Shown piece by piece: positions 42,608 through 51,629 of a stretch of 64,000 bases of DNA. Made by a program: the position numbers and the translations under genes. Under the pieces are notes generated by a model, which worked only from the letters and a program-made list of their open reading frames with translations, did no database searches and was not told the origin of the DNA. Every line of letters starts with the position of its first letter. Positions within the stretch are counted from its first letter, which is position 1. The stretch covers positions 42,303-106,302 of the forward strand of contig CAIRAY010000124.1 of the NCBI GenBank assembly GCA_903876665.1, given 5' to 3'. Source of the stretch: an uncultured Fibrobacterota bacterium (GTDB lineage Bacteria; Fibrobacterota; Fibrobacteria; Fibrobacterales; Fibrobacteraceae).

Positions 42608-44518
42608 TCAAGGGCGCTGGGTGAGGCACCGTTGGATGGTCCTTTCCATTTCTTCGATTTGAAAGGGCTTGCTTAAAAAGTCGTTCATGCCGGACTGGAG
42701 ACAGGCTTCCCGGGCATTGCTCATGGCGTCTGCAGTCAGCCCGATGATGGGAATTCGTGAATTGTGGATTTCTATTGTCTCTTTGCTATTCTCCCAGGAG
42801 CGCAGAGTCCGCGTGGTTTCGTGGCCGTCCATGATGGGCATTTGGCAATCCATGACGATCAGGTCGTATTTCCGGTCCTTGAGCTTGGCAAGTGCCTGGA
42901 TTCCGTTGCAGGCCAAATCATTCGGATATTCCATGTCGGATAAAACCTTCTGGGCGAGTTTGGCGTTGACTGGATTATCCTCGACCACCAAAATGAAAAT
43001 ATTTGGCTGAGGTTGGAGCCTGGCCTGGGGCGTCAACTGAAAATGTTGCTTAGGGTGAAAAATGGAGAATTCCAAATCAAATTCAAACAGGGATCCCTTC
43101 CCTTCGATGCTGGTGAAGTGCAAGTCGGAGTCCATCAATTTCAAGAGATTACGGGAAATTGCGAGACCCAGGCCGGTGCCCCCGAAGCGCCGGGCGGTGG
43201 ATGTTTCGGCTTGCATAAAGCGCTCGGTAAGCTTCCCCAGGGCATCGCTATTCATTCCAATTCCGGTATCGCGGAGGGAAAAATGCAAATGAACGGATGT
43301 TTCTGTTTGGGAAACCCGGTCGACCTTGAGCGTTGCTCCACCCGTTTCAGTGAATTTGATGGCGTTTGATGCGAGGTTCAGCAGCACTTGGCGCAGACGG
43401 ACTTCATCCGCAAGAATCCATAAGGGAATGCCACTCTCCACTTGGATTTTGAAAAATAAGCCTGTCTCCCGGGCCTTGGGTTCCACCACATTACTCACCG
43501 TAGTAAGAATTCGGTCGAGCTGGACGGGAGCCAAATCGACTTCCATCCGTCCGGCCTCGATTTTTGAGTAGTCCAGGATATTCTGGATAACGCCCATCAG
43601 GTGCCGCCCGGAATCCAGGATGACTTGTAGAAACTCCCTTTGTTCGGTTTCCATGGGTTGCTTGGCCATGAGCTGAGCCATGCCCAGGATTCCGTTTAGC
43701 GGAGTACGGATTTCATGACTCATGTTAGCAAGAAAGTCGCTTTTTGCCCGAGTGGCTTGTTCTGCAACATTTTTTGCCCCTTCCAATTCGGTGGTCCTTT
43801 CGGCAACGCGAAGTTCTAGGCTGCTGTTCAATTCGCGGATGGTTTCCAGCTGGGTGGCAATGTGCTCCAAGGCATATTGAAAAAGTCTGACCATTCCGTA
43901 AGTCACTGCTCCCAGAATCAGAATGGAGAGCTCTCCGTACCAAAGAAGGATAAATGTTTCGTGAGCGACTGCTGGAGCAAGCTTGGAACAAAAAAGAATC
44001 CAATGGAGGGGAATGTACACCAGGCCTACCAAGGTGCAAAGAAGCACGGTCCTGCGGGAAGAAAACAAAGCTGCGCCTACGATGCACGGTGCAAGAAAAA
44101 GCTGAGTGGAAGAGAAAAAGGAGGTGGCATGGTCCGTAAAAGCTCCGAGGTAAAATCCCACGGCAACCACTCCGAGGGAGCTGCCTATGACGACTTTGGG
44201 GGCAATGCTTTCAAAGTGGCCACGCCAGGTGCGCCAGGCTCCAAAAAGGATCAGAGGAATGACCGGGAAATTGGCGAGAAAAGCTTCCTGTATGGATCCA
44301 GAGCCATCCAGCAGGTCAAGAAGCAACACGAGACTGAGGAGAACTGCGATCAGCAATTGTGCGAAGAAAAAAATCTTCGCTCTTTGGATGGATAAATAAT
44401 CCTTGCCGGAATAGGTGGATTCCAGAATCTTGCCGAGAGCTCGTCGCATGTAGAGGAACATAATGAAAAAAAGTCCCGTAGCCAAGACTACGGGACCAGA
44501 AACGACAAAAAGTGTCAT
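42608..44518 (-). CDS. membrane hybrid histidine kinase
   Basis: 636 residues. About six membrane helices lie in the first 215 residues, followed by a coiled coil (LETIRELNSSLELRVAERTT). The HisKA phospho-acceptor is in FLANMSHEIRTPLNGILGM. The ATPase domain shows VLLNLASNAIKFTETGG (N box), DTGIGM and GGTGLGLAIS. A C-terminal receiver domain has VVEDNPVNAKLAQ and the phospho-aspartate in LIVMDCQMPIMDGHETT. The sensor region has no named domain, so the signal is unknown. aspS ends 12 bp upstream of its region on the same strand's far side, with the kinase start only 12 bp after the aspS stop, so read-through from aspS is possible. Confidence 0.92.
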   Translation of the reverse strand: MTLFVVSGPVVLATGLFFIMFLYMRRALGKILESTYSGKDYLSIQRAKIFFFAQLLIAVLLSLVLLLDLLDGSGSIQEAFLANFPVIPLILFGAWRTWRGHFESIAPKVVIGSSLGVVAVGFYLGAFTDHATSFFSSTQLFLAPCIVGAALFSSRRTVLLCTLVGLVYIPLHWILFCSKLAPAVAHETFILLWYGELSILILGAVTYGMVRLFQYALEHIATQLETIRELNSSLELRVAERTTELEGAKNVAEQATRAKSDFLANMSHEIRTPLNGILGMAQLMAKQPMETEQREFLQVILDSGRHLMGVIQNILDYSKIEAGRMEVDLAPVQLDRILTTVSNVVEPKARETGLFFKIQVESGIPLWILADEVRLRQVLLNLASNAIKFTETGGATLKVDRVSQTETSVHLHFSLRDTGIGMNSDALGKLTERFMQAETSTARRFGGTGLGLAISRNLLKLMDSDLHFTSIEGKGSLFEFDLEFSIFHPKQHFQLTPQARLQPQPNIFILVVEDNPVNAKLAQKVLSDMEYPNDLACNGIQALAKLKDRKYDLIVMDCQMPIMDGHETTRTLRSWENSKETIEIHNSRIPIIGLTADAMSNAREACLQSGMNDFLSKPFQIEEMERTIQRCLTQRP

Positions 44519-44530
44519 TGAGGGAAGGCT

Positions 44531-46306
44531 TTACGCCTTTTTGGGCAGATTCAGGGTAATATGGACTTCTTGGAGCTGTTCGGCATCGACGGGCGATGGG
44601 CTGTTGTCCATAGGGGAGCTGGCCGAGGTGTTCTTGGGGAATGCGATGAAGTCGCGGATGGAGTCCTGACCTTCCAAGGTGGCGAGCACGCGGTCGAGGC
44701 CGAGGGCCAAGCCACCATGCGGGGGAGCACCAAACTTGAAGGCATCCACGAAGAAGCCAAACTTCTCTTGGACCTGTTCTGCGGTAAGGCCAAGCAAGCG
44801 GAATACTTTCTCTTGGACATCCGGATTATGGATTCGGATGGAGCCACCACCAATTTCGACGCCGTTGAGAACCAGGTCGTACGCATGGGCCAGGCAGTCT
44901 TTGAGGTTGCCATTGAGCATCATGTCCAAGTGTTCTGGAAGCGGTGCGGTGAATGGGTGATGGGTGGACATGTAGCGGCCTTCGGACTCGCTGAATTCGA
45001 ACATGGGAAAGTCTGTGACCCAAAGGAACTTGCGCACCTTGGGATTCATGAGGCCCTTGATGCGGCCGATTTCGAGGCGGAGCTGGCCCGTGGCGTTGGA
45101 TGCCATTTTTTCGGGACCGGCGATGAAGAACATCATGTCGCCAGCCTTGGCGCCCACTGCATCGCGCAGGGCGTTCAGCTGGTCCACGGTGAAGAATTTG
45201 CCCACCTGGGTTTCGACTTCGCCACCATCCTTGACGCGCATCCAGACCAAGCCCTTGGCGCCGTAGCGACCTACGTAGCTGGTCAAATCGTCAATTTGCT
45301 TGCGGGAGAATTCCACGCAACCTGTGGCGGCAATACCGCGCACCACGCCACCGGAGTTCACCACATTTTTGAAGACGCCAAATTCGCTCTGGACCACGAT
45401 GCTGGAAACATCGGAGATCTCGAGGCCGAAACGAATATCGGGTTTATCGGAGCCGTAGCGGAGCATGGCTTCGGAGTAGGGCATGCGGGGAATGGCTTGG
45501 GGGGCCTCGAAATTCCACACCTTGCAAAGGACTTCGCTCACAAAGTTGTCGAACATGCCCATCACGTCTTCTTGTTCGACGAACGACATTTCCACGTCGA
45601 TTTGGGTAAATTCGGGCTGGCGGTCTGCGCGCAGGTCTTCATCGCGGAAGCAACGGGCGATTTGGTAATAGCGGTCCATGCCGGCGATCATCAGCAACTG
45701 CTTGTATTGTTGCGGGGACTGGGGCAGGGCGTAGAAGGAACCGGGATTTACGCGGCTTGGAACTAGGTAATCGCGGGCGCCTTCGGGGGTGGATTTGCAA
45801 AGAATCGGGGTTTCGATTTCTTCAAAACCATTTTTGCGGAAGAATGCGTGCACCTCGCCCAGGAAGCGGCTCTTGAGGATCAGGTTCTTTTGGATCCAGG
45901 GGCGTCGCAGGTCGAGGTAGCGGTAACGGAGTCGCAGATCGTCATTTTCCTTGCACTCTTCGTTGTGGTCATTGATGGCGAGGGGAGGAGGTTCGGACTT
46001 GTTCAAGATTTTGATGGTGGTGACCATCACGTCCACATCGCCGGTGTCGAGCTTGGGGTTTTCCATGCCGGCAGGGCGCGCAATCACAGTGCCTTCGATC
46101 CAAATGACGAATTCATTACGAATTGTATCCGCAATTGGATTGACCTCAGGATTGTCAAAAACAACCTGGATTTTACCGTATTTGTCGCGCAGGTCAGCGA
46201 AAATGACTCCGCCAAGATCGCGACGACGATCCACCCAACCCGCGAGGGTAACGGTGGCACCAATATCAGACTTCCGAAGGGCATTGCAGTTGTGTGAGCG
46301 TTTCAT
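44531..46306 (-). CDS. aspS: aspartyl-tRNA synthetase
   Basis: 591 residues from the ATG at 46306; the frame runs further upstream without homologous-looking sequence. It is a class II synthetase of the bacterial type. The N-terminal OB-fold (GATVTLAGWVDRRRDLGGVIFADLRD) binds the anticodon. Motif 2 is in YYQIARCFRDEDLRADRQPEFTQ. The bacterial GAD insertion is about residues 300-410. Motif 3 is in GLALGLDRVLATLEG near the C-terminus. Discriminating or non-discriminating activity cannot be decided here. A hybrid kinase gene follows 12 bp downstream. Confidence 0.97.
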   Translation of the reverse strand: MKRSHNCNALRKSDIGATVTLAGWVDRRRDLGGVIFADLRDKYGKIQVVFDNPEVNPIADTIRNEFVIWIEGTVIARPAGMENPKLDTGDVDVMVTTIKILNKSEPPPLAINDHNEECKENDDLRLRYRYLDLRRPWIQKNLILKSRFLGEVHAFFRKNGFEEIETPILCKSTPEGARDYLVPSRVNPGSFYALPQSPQQYKQLLMIAGMDRYYQIARCFRDEDLRADRQPEFTQIDVEMSFVEQEDVMGMFDNFVSEVLCKVWNFEAPQAIPRMPYSEAMLRYGSDKPDIRFGLEISDVSSIVVQSEFGVFKNVVNSGGVVRGIAATGCVEFSRKQIDDLTSYVGRYGAKGLVWMRVKDGGEVETQVGKFFTVDQLNALRDAVGAKAGDMMFFIAGPEKMASNATGQLRLEIGRIKGLMNPKVRKFLWVTDFPMFEFSESEGRYMSTHHPFTAPLPEHLDMMLNGNLKDCLAHAYDLVLNGVEIGGGSIRIHNPDVQEKVFRLLGLTAEQVQEKFGFFVDAFKFGAPPHGGLALGLDRVLATLEGQDSIRDFIAFPKNTSASSPMDNSPSPVDAEQLQEVHITLNLPKKA

Positions 46307-46331
46307 GCGGGCAATAATAGAAAATCTTTGT

Positions 46332-46348
46332 GGTTCCTTCGCGAAATG
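46332..46348. repeat. 17-bp string shared with 58914-58930
   Basis: GGTTCCTTCGCGAAATG occurs exactly here and at 58914-58930, both in intergenic DNA. The centre, TTCGCGAA, is a perfect palindrome. The surrounding gap 46307-46526 holds no gene I can support. Confidence 0.6.
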
Positions 46349-46526
46349 TATGGTACCTAATGGCGCTACTTGTGGATACATTCCTATCGACAGCGCTCCG
46401 TTCGCCTGCAGTCATGCAGATTCTTAGGCGACTCGACTGCTGGCGGCACAGGAACCAGAATACTGTAACTGGCCGTAGGCACCTTCCGAAGAATAGCTTT
46501 GATGGGTTCAACCACTCCGGGATTTT

Positions 46527-48326
46527 TCAGAACCCGATGTACTTGCTGGCGATGGTGCGGATGTGCTGGCCGTTGAGGATGTGGAAGGTTCTTAGCTTTT
46601 CCAGGGTTTCCAGGCGGAAGTGGCTGAGGGGCGTCCAGACCAGGTGTTTCTTGAGCTTGCGGGCGATTTCGCGCAGGCGGATTCCCGGGCGCCGGGGAGC
46701 GATATAGGCCACCAGTCGCTCTCCCGAATAGAGCATGGAGGCGTAGGCAAGCTGTTCCGATGCGCTCAGTCCGTCCGGGCCTTTCACCTGGAACAGGTCC
46801 GGGGTGTGGCGTGGGGGGAAAATCATGGAGAGCCCCCCGTAACGGGCGCGGGCAATGCCAGGTCCAATGAGGTCCGCCATGGGGTCGGTGGAAAAAAACG
46901 ACAAGGTGGATTCATGCACATGTTCTGCGTACCAGGTGCAACGATGTGGATACCTTTCGTCATGATTCTCGTCAAAAAGAATGATGACTGTATCGAGTTT
47001 TCCTCGCTGCGGTGGGGTCTCCTTCACCCAAAGTTCGCCTTTATGCCAGTGACGAATGGTTTCGCGAATGTCGATTCCATCGAGGAGGGAAGAGGAAAAG
47101 GGCATAGTGCGGACACTTTGAGCCTGCAGGGTGCGTAGAGTTTGTTGGCGGGCCCTAAGATTAAAACGCTCGACGATCAAGTCTTCGGGCAGATGACTGC
47201 AGGAGCGGCTGGGATTCCAGGTGCCTTGCCATTTTTTGCTTTCTTCCGGGCGCGGGTCCTTGCGTAGCTTAATGGTTTTCCAGGTGCGGGGAATATCGCT
47301 CAGAATGTTCCAGGCATCCTCGGATTCGCTTCCGAAGGGAGTGCGGATTTTTTCCATACCCAGCTTAAGAAACGGGCCATTGCCGGGCAGGAATGGATAC
47401 GCCTGCGCCTGTTCCAACAGCTTGGCACCAAAGGAATCCCCCAGGACACCTTTGGAGGCGGTGACCCAGTTAAACAGGTCGGGCATCAATTGTTGATCTT
47501 CAGAGGAAAGTTTGGTTAGGTAGGTTAGAGTAGCCTGCAAGCGGGCGGGGGAAATCTTGAGGCATTTTCCGTCGGCCTCCATGAGGTCGCGGGTGTGTAG
47601 CAAAAATCCTTTGCAGAGCGAGGTTTGGTCCGGAAGTCCGGAGAATGGATCTCCACGATTTTCTTCCACGAGCCCCGCGAAAAAGGGGATTTCTCCTAAG
47701 GCAAAATACAAATGGGCCGGTTTGATGGGCCACATTTCCGTGGTGATGGGTGGCAATTCCGTGAGGTGGGAGAGGGGCTGGGGGAATTCCAAAGCCTTAA
47801 TTAATTCTGCAAATTCACTGATATGGCAGAGCAGAATCGTGTCCTGTCCGGAGAGCATGGCATTTTGAATGTTGTGTGCAAATTTCGCGAACCAGGCGGG
47901 GGAATCCACCGCTTCCGGACTCGTGGCAAGCACGGGCCAATGGGCCAAAATCCAGGAGCGAAAGTCAATACCTTCAAGGCTCCAAGGATCCGGGAAACCT
48001 AGGGCGGAGCGGGGATTGGGGATCTGGTCAGGACCCACAAATTGCAGGACGACGCGGGACTGCCGGGTTTGGCGAATGGCTTCAATGTAGGCATCGCAAG
48101 GGTCCGCGGGAAAATAGGCGCAGGATTCTTCTTGTCGCAAAACCAAGCCGTGGATTACAGGGAGTTCATCCACCAGCAGCTCCACCTGCGCTTGAATGCT
48201 CTGGGGAAGGGGCAGGAGGATGCGGGCATAGGTGCGGGATTGGAGGTGCTTGCGCAGCGCGAGGCTACAGGCAGCGTTCCCGTGTATAATGGGGAAGACC
48301 CAGAGATGTGGCGCAAGGGGAATCAT
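46527..48326 (-). CDS. large DUF5682-like protein paired with a MoxR-type ATPase
   Basis: 599 residues from the ATG at 48326; a longer frame to 48452 runs into repeat DNA. There are no membrane helices or signal peptide. The opening (LWVFPIIHGNAACSLALRKHL, then LPLPQSIQAQVELLVDELPV and YFPADPCDAYIEAIRQTRQS) has the order of elements I associate with the DUF5682/YehM-like family, whose members accompany MoxR-like ATPases and VWA proteins. This link is from memory of the pattern and is tentative. The remaining 450 residues are not recognised. The MoxR-type ATPase gene lies 234 bp upstream on the same strand, with a repeat element between. No VWA gene is present. Confidence 0.55.
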   Translation of the reverse strand: MIPLAPHLWVFPIIHGNAACSLALRKHLQSRTYARILLPLPQSIQAQVELLVDELPVIHGLVLRQEESCAYFPADPCDAYIEAIRQTRQSRVVLQFVGPDQIPNPRSALGFPDPWSLEGIDFRSWILAHWPVLATSPEAVDSPAWFAKFAHNIQNAMLSGQDTILLCHISEFAELIKALEFPQPLSHLTELPPITTEMWPIKPAHLYFALGEIPFFAGLVEENRGDPFSGLPDQTSLCKGFLLHTRDLMEADGKCLKISPARLQATLTYLTKLSSEDQQLMPDLFNWVTASKGVLGDSFGAKLLEQAQAYPFLPGNGPFLKLGMEKIRTPFGSESEDAWNILSDIPRTWKTIKLRKDPRPEESKKWQGTWNPSRSCSHLPEDLIVERFNLRARQQTLRTLQAQSVRTMPFSSSLLDGIDIRETIRHWHKGELWVKETPPQRGKLDTVIILFDENHDERYPHRCTWYAEHVHESTLSFFSTDPMADLIGPGIARARYGGLSMIFPPRHTPDLFQVKGPDGLSASEQLAYASMLYSGERLVAYIAPRRPGIRLREIARKLKKHLVWTPLSHFRLETLEKLRTFHILNGQHIRTIASKYIGF

Positions 48327-48349
48327 ACTAAGGGTTGTCCTGTAATGGC

Positions 48350-48436
48350 TGTCATGCCCGGCACGGGCATCACCGACGCACGTAGCTGAGTTCTGTGATG
48401 CCCGTTCCGGGCATGACAAAAACAACGGGCATGACA
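48350..48436. repeat. palindromic element with 24-nt terminal inverted repeats and one 18-bp-type tail
   Basis: The left arm is at 48350-48373 and the right arm at 48395-48418, as inverted copies with a 21-bp centre. A tail ending CGGGCATGAC follows to 48435. The arms match those of the element at 33556-33623. It separates the ATPase gene from its probable partner. Confidence 0.85.
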
Positions 48437-48560
48437 CATATCCAGCAAGCAACCTGGACCCCCGTCTTTGCAGGGGTGACAGGCACTAGGGGTGTAGGCT
48501 ATGGCTTGGTGGATAAAGTCAATCTCCATATTCCATGTTTTTTCGAACGAAATGGCCCGC

Positions 48561-49496
48561 TTAGGGCTTCCCATTTCCAGGGTTCAGGTCTTCTTCGTCC
48601 TCGTCGAAAAAGAAGTCCTGAGAGTCCATGCGGGGCGTTTCACCAAATTGCTGCTTGCGTTCCAGAGCAAGGGATTCCAGGTCAAAAGCGTTCCCACCCA
48701 GAACCTGACCCACTGCCTGGGTAAAGGCTTGGGGGATGCCCAGAGAGGAATTGGCGTCCATGAGCCGCAGGGCGTAGCGGTTGATATTGATGCCATCGCG
48801 GATGGAAAATGGTAGATCAAGTTGATGGGCTTGTTGCAGATAAGAAACGCAATACTGGAGAATTTCTTCCGAAGAGTCGGGTACGGAATATTTGAGGATG
48901 GCAAGCTCTTCATCCCGGCCCGGAAAGGGGAGTTCGATGGCGGGTTGGATGCGGGAGAGGATGTATTCCGGGACCTCGTAGGTAGATGCGTCTTCGTTCA
49001 TGGTTACGCAGCAACGAAATTCTGGATGGGCCTTGACGGCAAAGCCTGCGATGATGGATTCGATGGTGCGACGATGGTCCAAAAGGCCCGCGAGGGAGGC
49101 CCAGGATTTTTCGGGCATGCGGTTGGCTTCATCCAAAATGGCAATTCCCCCTGTCAGGACTGCACTCAATAGTGGAGAAGCGTGGTAATGAATTTTGCCA
49201 TCTTGGCCCAGTACGGGATTGATCACCAAGTCTTCGGGACGGGTGTCCGAGGTGCACTGCATCAGGTAAACCGGGCGCTCGAAGGATTGTGCCACGGCAA
49301 GCGCCAAGGTGGTTTTGCCTAGACCCGGAGGTCCCAGCAGGCGCGGGATCATGGGCCAGTCGCCCGGTCCCAGGATTTTCCAGCAGGCGCGCAACTGCCG
49401 GAAGGGTTCGAGCTGTGCGATCCACTCCACCTTTCCCTGGACTTCGGGGCTAAGGCGGATGGGGACTCCCTGAACATCAATGGTGATGGTTGTCAT
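48561..49496 (-). CDS. MoxR-type AAA+ ATPase
   Basis: 311 residues from the ATG at 49496. Walker A is GPPGLGKTTLALA, Walker B is GGIAILDEANRMP, and sensor-like CCVTMNEDASTYEVPEYIL plus the arginine in LSRIQPAIELPF complete an AAA+ core of the MoxR/RavA class. The acidic C-terminus (FFFDEDEEDLNPG) is unusual. MoxR ATPases act as chaperones that remodel or insert cofactors into partner proteins, commonly together with VWA proteins. The downstream partner here is the 599-residue protein at 46527-48326. Confidence 0.85.
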   Translation of the reverse strand: MTTITIDVQGVPIRLSPEVQGKVEWIAQLEPFRQLRACWKILGPGDWPMIPRLLGPPGLGKTTLALAVAQSFERPVYLMQCTSDTRPEDLVINPVLGQDGKIHYHASPLLSAVLTGGIAILDEANRMPEKSWASLAGLLDHRRTIESIIAGFAVKAHPEFRCCVTMNEDASTYEVPEYILSRIQPAIELPFPGRDEELAILKYSVPDSSEEILQYCVSYLQQAHQLDLPFSIRDGININRYALRLMDANSSLGIPQAFTQAVGQVLGGNAFDLESLALERKQQFGETPRMDSQDFFFDEDEEDLNPGNGKP

Positions 49497-49649
49497 GTTC
49501 TGAATATAGGTAAAGCCATTAGAGATATTGACGGGAGGTTTGGTATATGCTAGGTTCATTGATATGATCGTTACTGGTATTGCGATATGCAAAGTGTTTA
49601 TGGATTCATACCCGGCACCCCCTGTTCCGGGGGCAGGCTCATATCACAG

Positions 49650-49744
49650 AACTCTGGTGGATGCACGGTGATGCCCGTTCCGGGCATGACAAGAATGGCG
49701 GGCATGACAAGAATGGCGGGCAGGACAGGAATGGCGGGCATGGT
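49650..49744. repeat. palindromic element with three 18-bp units running into a gene
   Basis: The element ends in GGTGATGCCCGTTCCGGGCATGAC-type sequence at 49667-49690 and is followed by three 18-bp units at 49691-49708, 49709-49726 and 49727-49744 (AAGAATGGCGGGCATGAC with a few changes). The third unit contains the likely start codon of the FISUMP lipoprotein. Confidence 0.8.
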
Positions 49745-50459
49745 CTTGGTTGCCCTTGCTCTTTTGATGTTCGGCTGTAGCCAATCTTTGGAAGCGGATT
49801 TGTATTCTCCAAAGGACACCAGCTCCTCCGCCCAATCCTCCTCTATTCCTCTTTCCTCCTCCTCCGCGAGCTGTGGTGGCGCGGTGGATTGCGGAACCAT
49901 TTTGGATGACCGCATAGGGGCTGGGCAAAGCTACCGCTGGGTGCAGATTGGCGCGCAAAAATGGATGGCGGAAAACTTGGCCTATCGTGGCGAAACGGGA
50001 CTGTTGGGGCAATGTCTCTGGGATTGCAGTGTCTATGGGCTGCTCTATAACTGGAACGAAGCCGTGCAGGGGGATTCATCCATGCAGGCCCTCTCCGAGG
50101 TGCAAGGCCTGTGCATGCCGAGGTGGCATGTCCCCAGTGAGGATGAATGGGCAACTCTTGAATCCTTTGCGGGTCAGTATGGGGATCCCGCAATGATGCT
50201 CCGATCTACCGAAAGTTATTGGATAACCGATCCGGGCTCTGATTATTTCGGTTTTTCCGCACGCCCGGGCGGATCATTTAGCTCTTCCAACATGGTGGCT
50301 GAAGGGTATTACGGGATGTGGTGGACTGCGACGAGTTATTCGACTTCCTTAACTACCTATGAAGTGCTCTCCCAATCCATATATGGCGGTGTACCTGGCA
50401 TGGCGCGGAATCGATTGCCCCCAGATGCCAGATTGAGTGTGCGCTGTGTTGCCGACTGA
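49731..50459 (+). CDS. FISUMP-domain lipoprotein with repeat-derived N-terminus
   Basis: 242 residues from the ATG at 49731, giving a compact lipoprotein signal (MAGMVLVALALLMFGC). Earlier in-frame starts exist at 49587 and within the 18-bp units; the frame is open through all three units, which encode a six-residue period of the TRMAGM type. A short serine-rich linker (about residues 28-48) precedes the FISUMP domain: YRWVQIGAQKWMAENLAY, YGLLYNWNEAV, MPRWHVPSEDEWATLESF, YFGFSARPGG and a SVRCVAD end. The domain is more divergent than the other two copies. It overlaps the next gene by 23 bp. Confidence 0.8.
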   Translation: MAGMVLVALALLMFGCSQSLEADLYSPKDTSSSAQSSSIPLSSSSASCGGAVDCGTILDDRIGAGQSYRWVQIGAQKWMAENLAYRGETGLLGQCLWDCSVYGLLYNWNEAVQGDSSMQALSEVQGLCMPRWHVPSEDEWATLESFAGQYGDPAMMLRSTESYWITDPGSDYFGFSARPGGSFSSSNMVAEGYYGMWWTATSYSTSLTTYEVLSQSIYGGVPGMARNRLPPDARLSVRCVAD

Positions 50460-51105
50460 GGAATTCGCCCAGACCTTTCCATTTCTGGGTTCTGCGGATC
50501 CGGCATTTTTGCAGGAGTTGAATTCCATTACCCGCATAACCGTTTTGCCTCCTGGCACTCGGGTCTATCATCCCGGAGATCCATGCGCGGCCTTAGCCTT
50601 TGTACTGGAAGGGTGCATCCGGGTATTTCTTGCAGGGGAGTCGGGTCGCGAAATATCCCTTTACCGCATCGAGCGCGCCCAAACATGCATTCTAAGCACC
50701 TCCGCGATTCTGGGAAGCTCCGCATTCCCTGCCTTCGCCGAAGTGGAGTCCGAAACCCGTGCCATTTTGATCCCTGCAACGCTCGTCCAATCCTGGATGG
50801 AAACGCATGCCATTTGGCGCAGCTTCCTTTTTGGATTGCTGACCAACCGTTTGGGTTCTGTGTTGCTGTCCCTGGAAGAGGTCGCTTTTCAGCGCTTGGA
50901 TATCCGCTTGGCCCAGCTTTTGGTGGAGCTTGCCCACGGAGGGCTCGAGATCCGCAACACCCATCAGGAATTGGCTGCCGAGCTAGGTACCGCAAGGGAA
51001 GTGGTGAGCCGCGTGCTACGGGATTTTGAGAACAAGGGTTGGATCAAGCGGTCGCGGGGCGGGCTTGCCATCGTAAATTCCCAGGCCCTTGAAGCTCTTG
51101 GGTGA
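50437..51105 (+). CDS. CRP/FNR-family transcription regulator
   Basis: 222 residues starting with GTG inside the end of the lipoprotein gene. The N-terminal cyclic-nucleotide-binding-like domain shows LPPGTRVYHPGDPCAALAFVLEGCIRVFL. The C-terminal Crp helix-turn-helix shows THQELAAELGTAREVVSRVL, followed by KGWIKRSRGGLAIV as the wing. The FNR iron-sulfur cysteine set is not present. A DUF2892 gene lies 70 bp downstream with a palindrome between, a pairing frequently found with sulfide/persulfide or redox stress regulators; the effector here is unknown. Confidence 0.87.
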   Translation: MCAVLPTEEFAQTFPFLGSADPAFLQELNSITRITVLPPGTRVYHPGDPCAALAFVLEGCIRVFLAGESGREISLYRIERAQTCILSTSAILGSSAFPAFAEVESETRAILIPATLVQSWMETHAIWRSFLFGLLTNRLGSVLLSLEEVAFQRLDIRLAQLLVELAHGGLEIRNTHQELAAELGTAREVVSRVLRDFENKGWIKRSRGGLAIVNSQALEALG

Positions 51106-51114
51106 CATTGTCAC
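51102..51114. promoter_or_regulatory. GTGAC-ATT-GTCAC palindrome, candidate regulator site
   Basis: A perfect five-base inverted repeat with a three-base spacer overlaps the stop of the CRP/FNR gene and lies about 62 bp upstream of the DUF2892 gene. It resembles CRP-family half sites, but the spacing is one base shorter than the classic TGTGA-N6-TCACA. Confidence 0.4.
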
Positions 51115-51175
51115 GGACTCCATTTCGGGGAGAAGGTATCTTAGCGAAAGATCAAACACCCAAATGGAGAAAAAT

Positions 51176-51349
51176 ATGAAATGCAATGTTGGAAAAATCG
51201 ACCGGATCCTTCGCATCGTTATTGGGCTTGGGATTATCGGTGCCGGAGTGGCACTGCAAGGCTGGTGGGGCCTGATTGGTATTGTTCCTTTGTTTACCGC
51301 TGCAGTGCGCTGGTGCCCACTTTATGTACCCCTAAAAATCAAAACCTGA
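51176..51349 (+). CDS. DUF2892 (YgaP-like) inner membrane protein
   Basis: 57 residues. A GGAG six bases upstream decides for the ATG at 51176 over that at 51164. MKCNVGKIDRILRIVIGLGI and the following two short membrane helices (GIIGAGVALQGWWGLIGIVPLF) match the DUF2892 domain, which is also the membrane part of the rhodanese YgaP. Two conserved-looking cysteines are Cys3 and the one in RWCPLYVPL. Probably regulated by the CRP/FNR protein just upstream. Confidence 0.85.
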   Translation: MKCNVGKIDRILRIVIGLGIIGAGVALQGWWGLIGIVPLFTAAVRWCPLYVPLKIKT

Positions 51350-51398
51350 TTCACCCCCAGGGCAAATGCATTAAAACACAAACGGGATGCCTTTTTAG

Positions 51399-51550
51399 TG
51401 TCATGGCCGGAAGGGCCATCACCGCATCGCGCCCGGACAATGCAGCAACAAGCCCCGGTGATCCCTCGGTGGGACCGTTCGGGCTTTGCCCGTTACGGAC
51501 ACATGTCCACTTTGTGGAGTTCGGGGGATGACAAGGATAGCCGGGCATAA
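51399..51550. repeat. palindromic element, inverse orientation, with multi-hairpin core
   Basis: The left arm at 51399-51422 (TGTCATGGCCGGAAGGGCC...) is followed by the conserved core in inverse orientation at 51457-51532 and by one 18-bp unit (AAGGATAGCCGGGCATAA) at 51533-51550. It occupies most of the gap between the DUF2892 and transferase genes. Confidence 0.85.
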
Positions 51551-51629
51551 CAACCCAAAAAGCCACTGGATGTCGCAACACCATTGACGATGTTAGTATC
51601 TTTCGGGTTTATTGAATAAGGATTTTGTT

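Noticed and set aside
44561..45766. 401-residue plus-strand frame
   Set aside because: Antisense shadow of aspS; its His/Gly/Ala-rich composition follows from the codon bias of the real gene.
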